Shown here: positions 63,881 to 64,000 of the stretch, piece by piece | How positions within the stretch are numbered: the first letter of the stretch is position 1 | Layout: the number at the start of each line of letters is the position of its first letter | NCBI GenBank assembly: GCA_934216615.1 | Contig: CAKQCB010000003.1 | Span: forward strand, 434,001-498,000 | Direction: 5' to 3' | Length of the DNA stretch: 64,000 nucleotides | Source: an uncultured Anaerolineae bacterium | Lineage (GTDB): Bacteria > Chloroflexota > Anaerolineae > Aggregatilineales > Phototrophicaceae | Program-made: the position numbers and the translations under genes | Notes under the pieces: generated by a model | Databases searched by the model: none | What the model saw: the letters and a program-made list of their open reading frames with translations, nothing else | What the model was told of the DNA's origin: nothing

Positions 63881-64000
63881 ATGCAAGATCGCTTTGACAC
63901 GTTATCGAAACGCCTAAAAGATTCGCATATCCCTGTGATCATCTTTGACATGGAGCATGAATCTCAACGGGTACTGCTGAAACGCGACTTGCGCGTTCGT
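63881..64000 (+). CDS. start of the next type VII locus gene (cut by window edge)
   Basis: AAAGGAT stands eight or so bases before an ATG at 63881, 14 bases after the ATPase stop, and the frame stays open to the window end for 40 codons (starts MQDRFDTLSKRLKDSHIPVI). Nothing in these residues identifies the family. It is almost certainly co-transcribed with the ATPase gene and thus a candidate component of the secretion locus. Confidence 0.7.
   Translation, partial: MQDRFDTLSKRLKDSHIPVIIFDMEHESQRVLLKRDLRVR

Noticed and set aside
1..64000. tRNA, rRNA, CRISPR arrays, insertion sequences, prophage
   Set aside because: I looked through the intergenic stretches for cloverleaf-like sequence, regularly spaced repeats, transposase or integrase frames and long terminal repeats, and found none. 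A dedicated scan could still find a short RNA gene.

Overview
The window looks like a chromosomal segment of a Chloroflexota bacterium, probably Anaerolineae-like. This is inferred from gene content and style: Thr/Pro-rich 'TPTPEPT' linkers in exported proteins, a Flp pilin with the GLVEYALIL core, a stand-alone S1/S21/IF-1 group, secreted TPR and beta-propeller proteins, and moderate GC with AT-rich promoters. No rRNA, tRNA, CRISPR array, insertion sequence or prophage was seen. A species cannot be named from the sequence alone.

Layout. 1-2.5 kb: an ABC-2 type exporter (permease cut by the window edge, plus ATPase) and a receiver-only response regulator. 2.5-8.3 kb: a minus-strand run of a YyaL-type thioredoxin-fold protein, an unknown protein and an exported TPR lytic transglycosylase, with another unknown gene upstream. 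8.4-14 kb: xylulokinase, FtsH and a secreted beta-propeller protein. 14-18.9 kb: translation genes. These are an EF-G-like GTPase with an altered G3 motif, a solitary Flp pilin too short for ordinary ORF calling, a consensus promoter with a structured leader, then rpsA, rpsU and infA. 19-24.4 kb: a GT-C membrane glycosyltransferase, a UbiE/MenG methyltransferase and a PMCA-type calcium ATPase. 24.5-29.7 kb: the chaperone group grpE-dnaK-dnaJ followed by prmA. 29.7-31.8 kb: an aldo/keto reductase and QueG.

31.8-41.2 kb is a plus-strand acyl-CoA block: acyl-CoA dehydrogenase, an MDR oxidoreductase, two small proteins, the methylmalonyl-CoA mutase catalytic subunit, a membrane protein, and the carboxyltransferase, biotin carboxylase and biotin carrier of a propionyl/acetyl-CoA carboxylase. 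Together they fit a propionyl-CoA to succinyl-CoA route. The epimerase and the B12-binding mutase subunit are not in the window. 42.5-47.5 kb is a sugar ABC import operon (ATPase, permease, binding protein, LacI regulator) with a good promoter and a palindromic operator at its start. 47.6-51.6 kb holds a metal-binding HMA protein, a GNAT enzyme, TerC, a BenE-type transporter and a DUF2461 protein.

51.6-64 kb is the most unusual region: a type VII-like (WXG100/EssC) secretion locus. It encodes four tandem small helical WXG100-like proteins with differing turn motifs, a PP2C phosphatase, a membrane VWA protein with two cytoplasmic FHA domains, a RraA-like protein, a tail-anchored pseudokinase with a possible zinc ribbon, and a divergent 1625-residue FtsK/EssC ATPase. 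The ATPase has three nucleotide-binding domains and an embedded lipoyl-like (barrel-sandwich) fold. The set suggests that phosphorylation sensing and secretion are coupled. The locus continues past the right edge.
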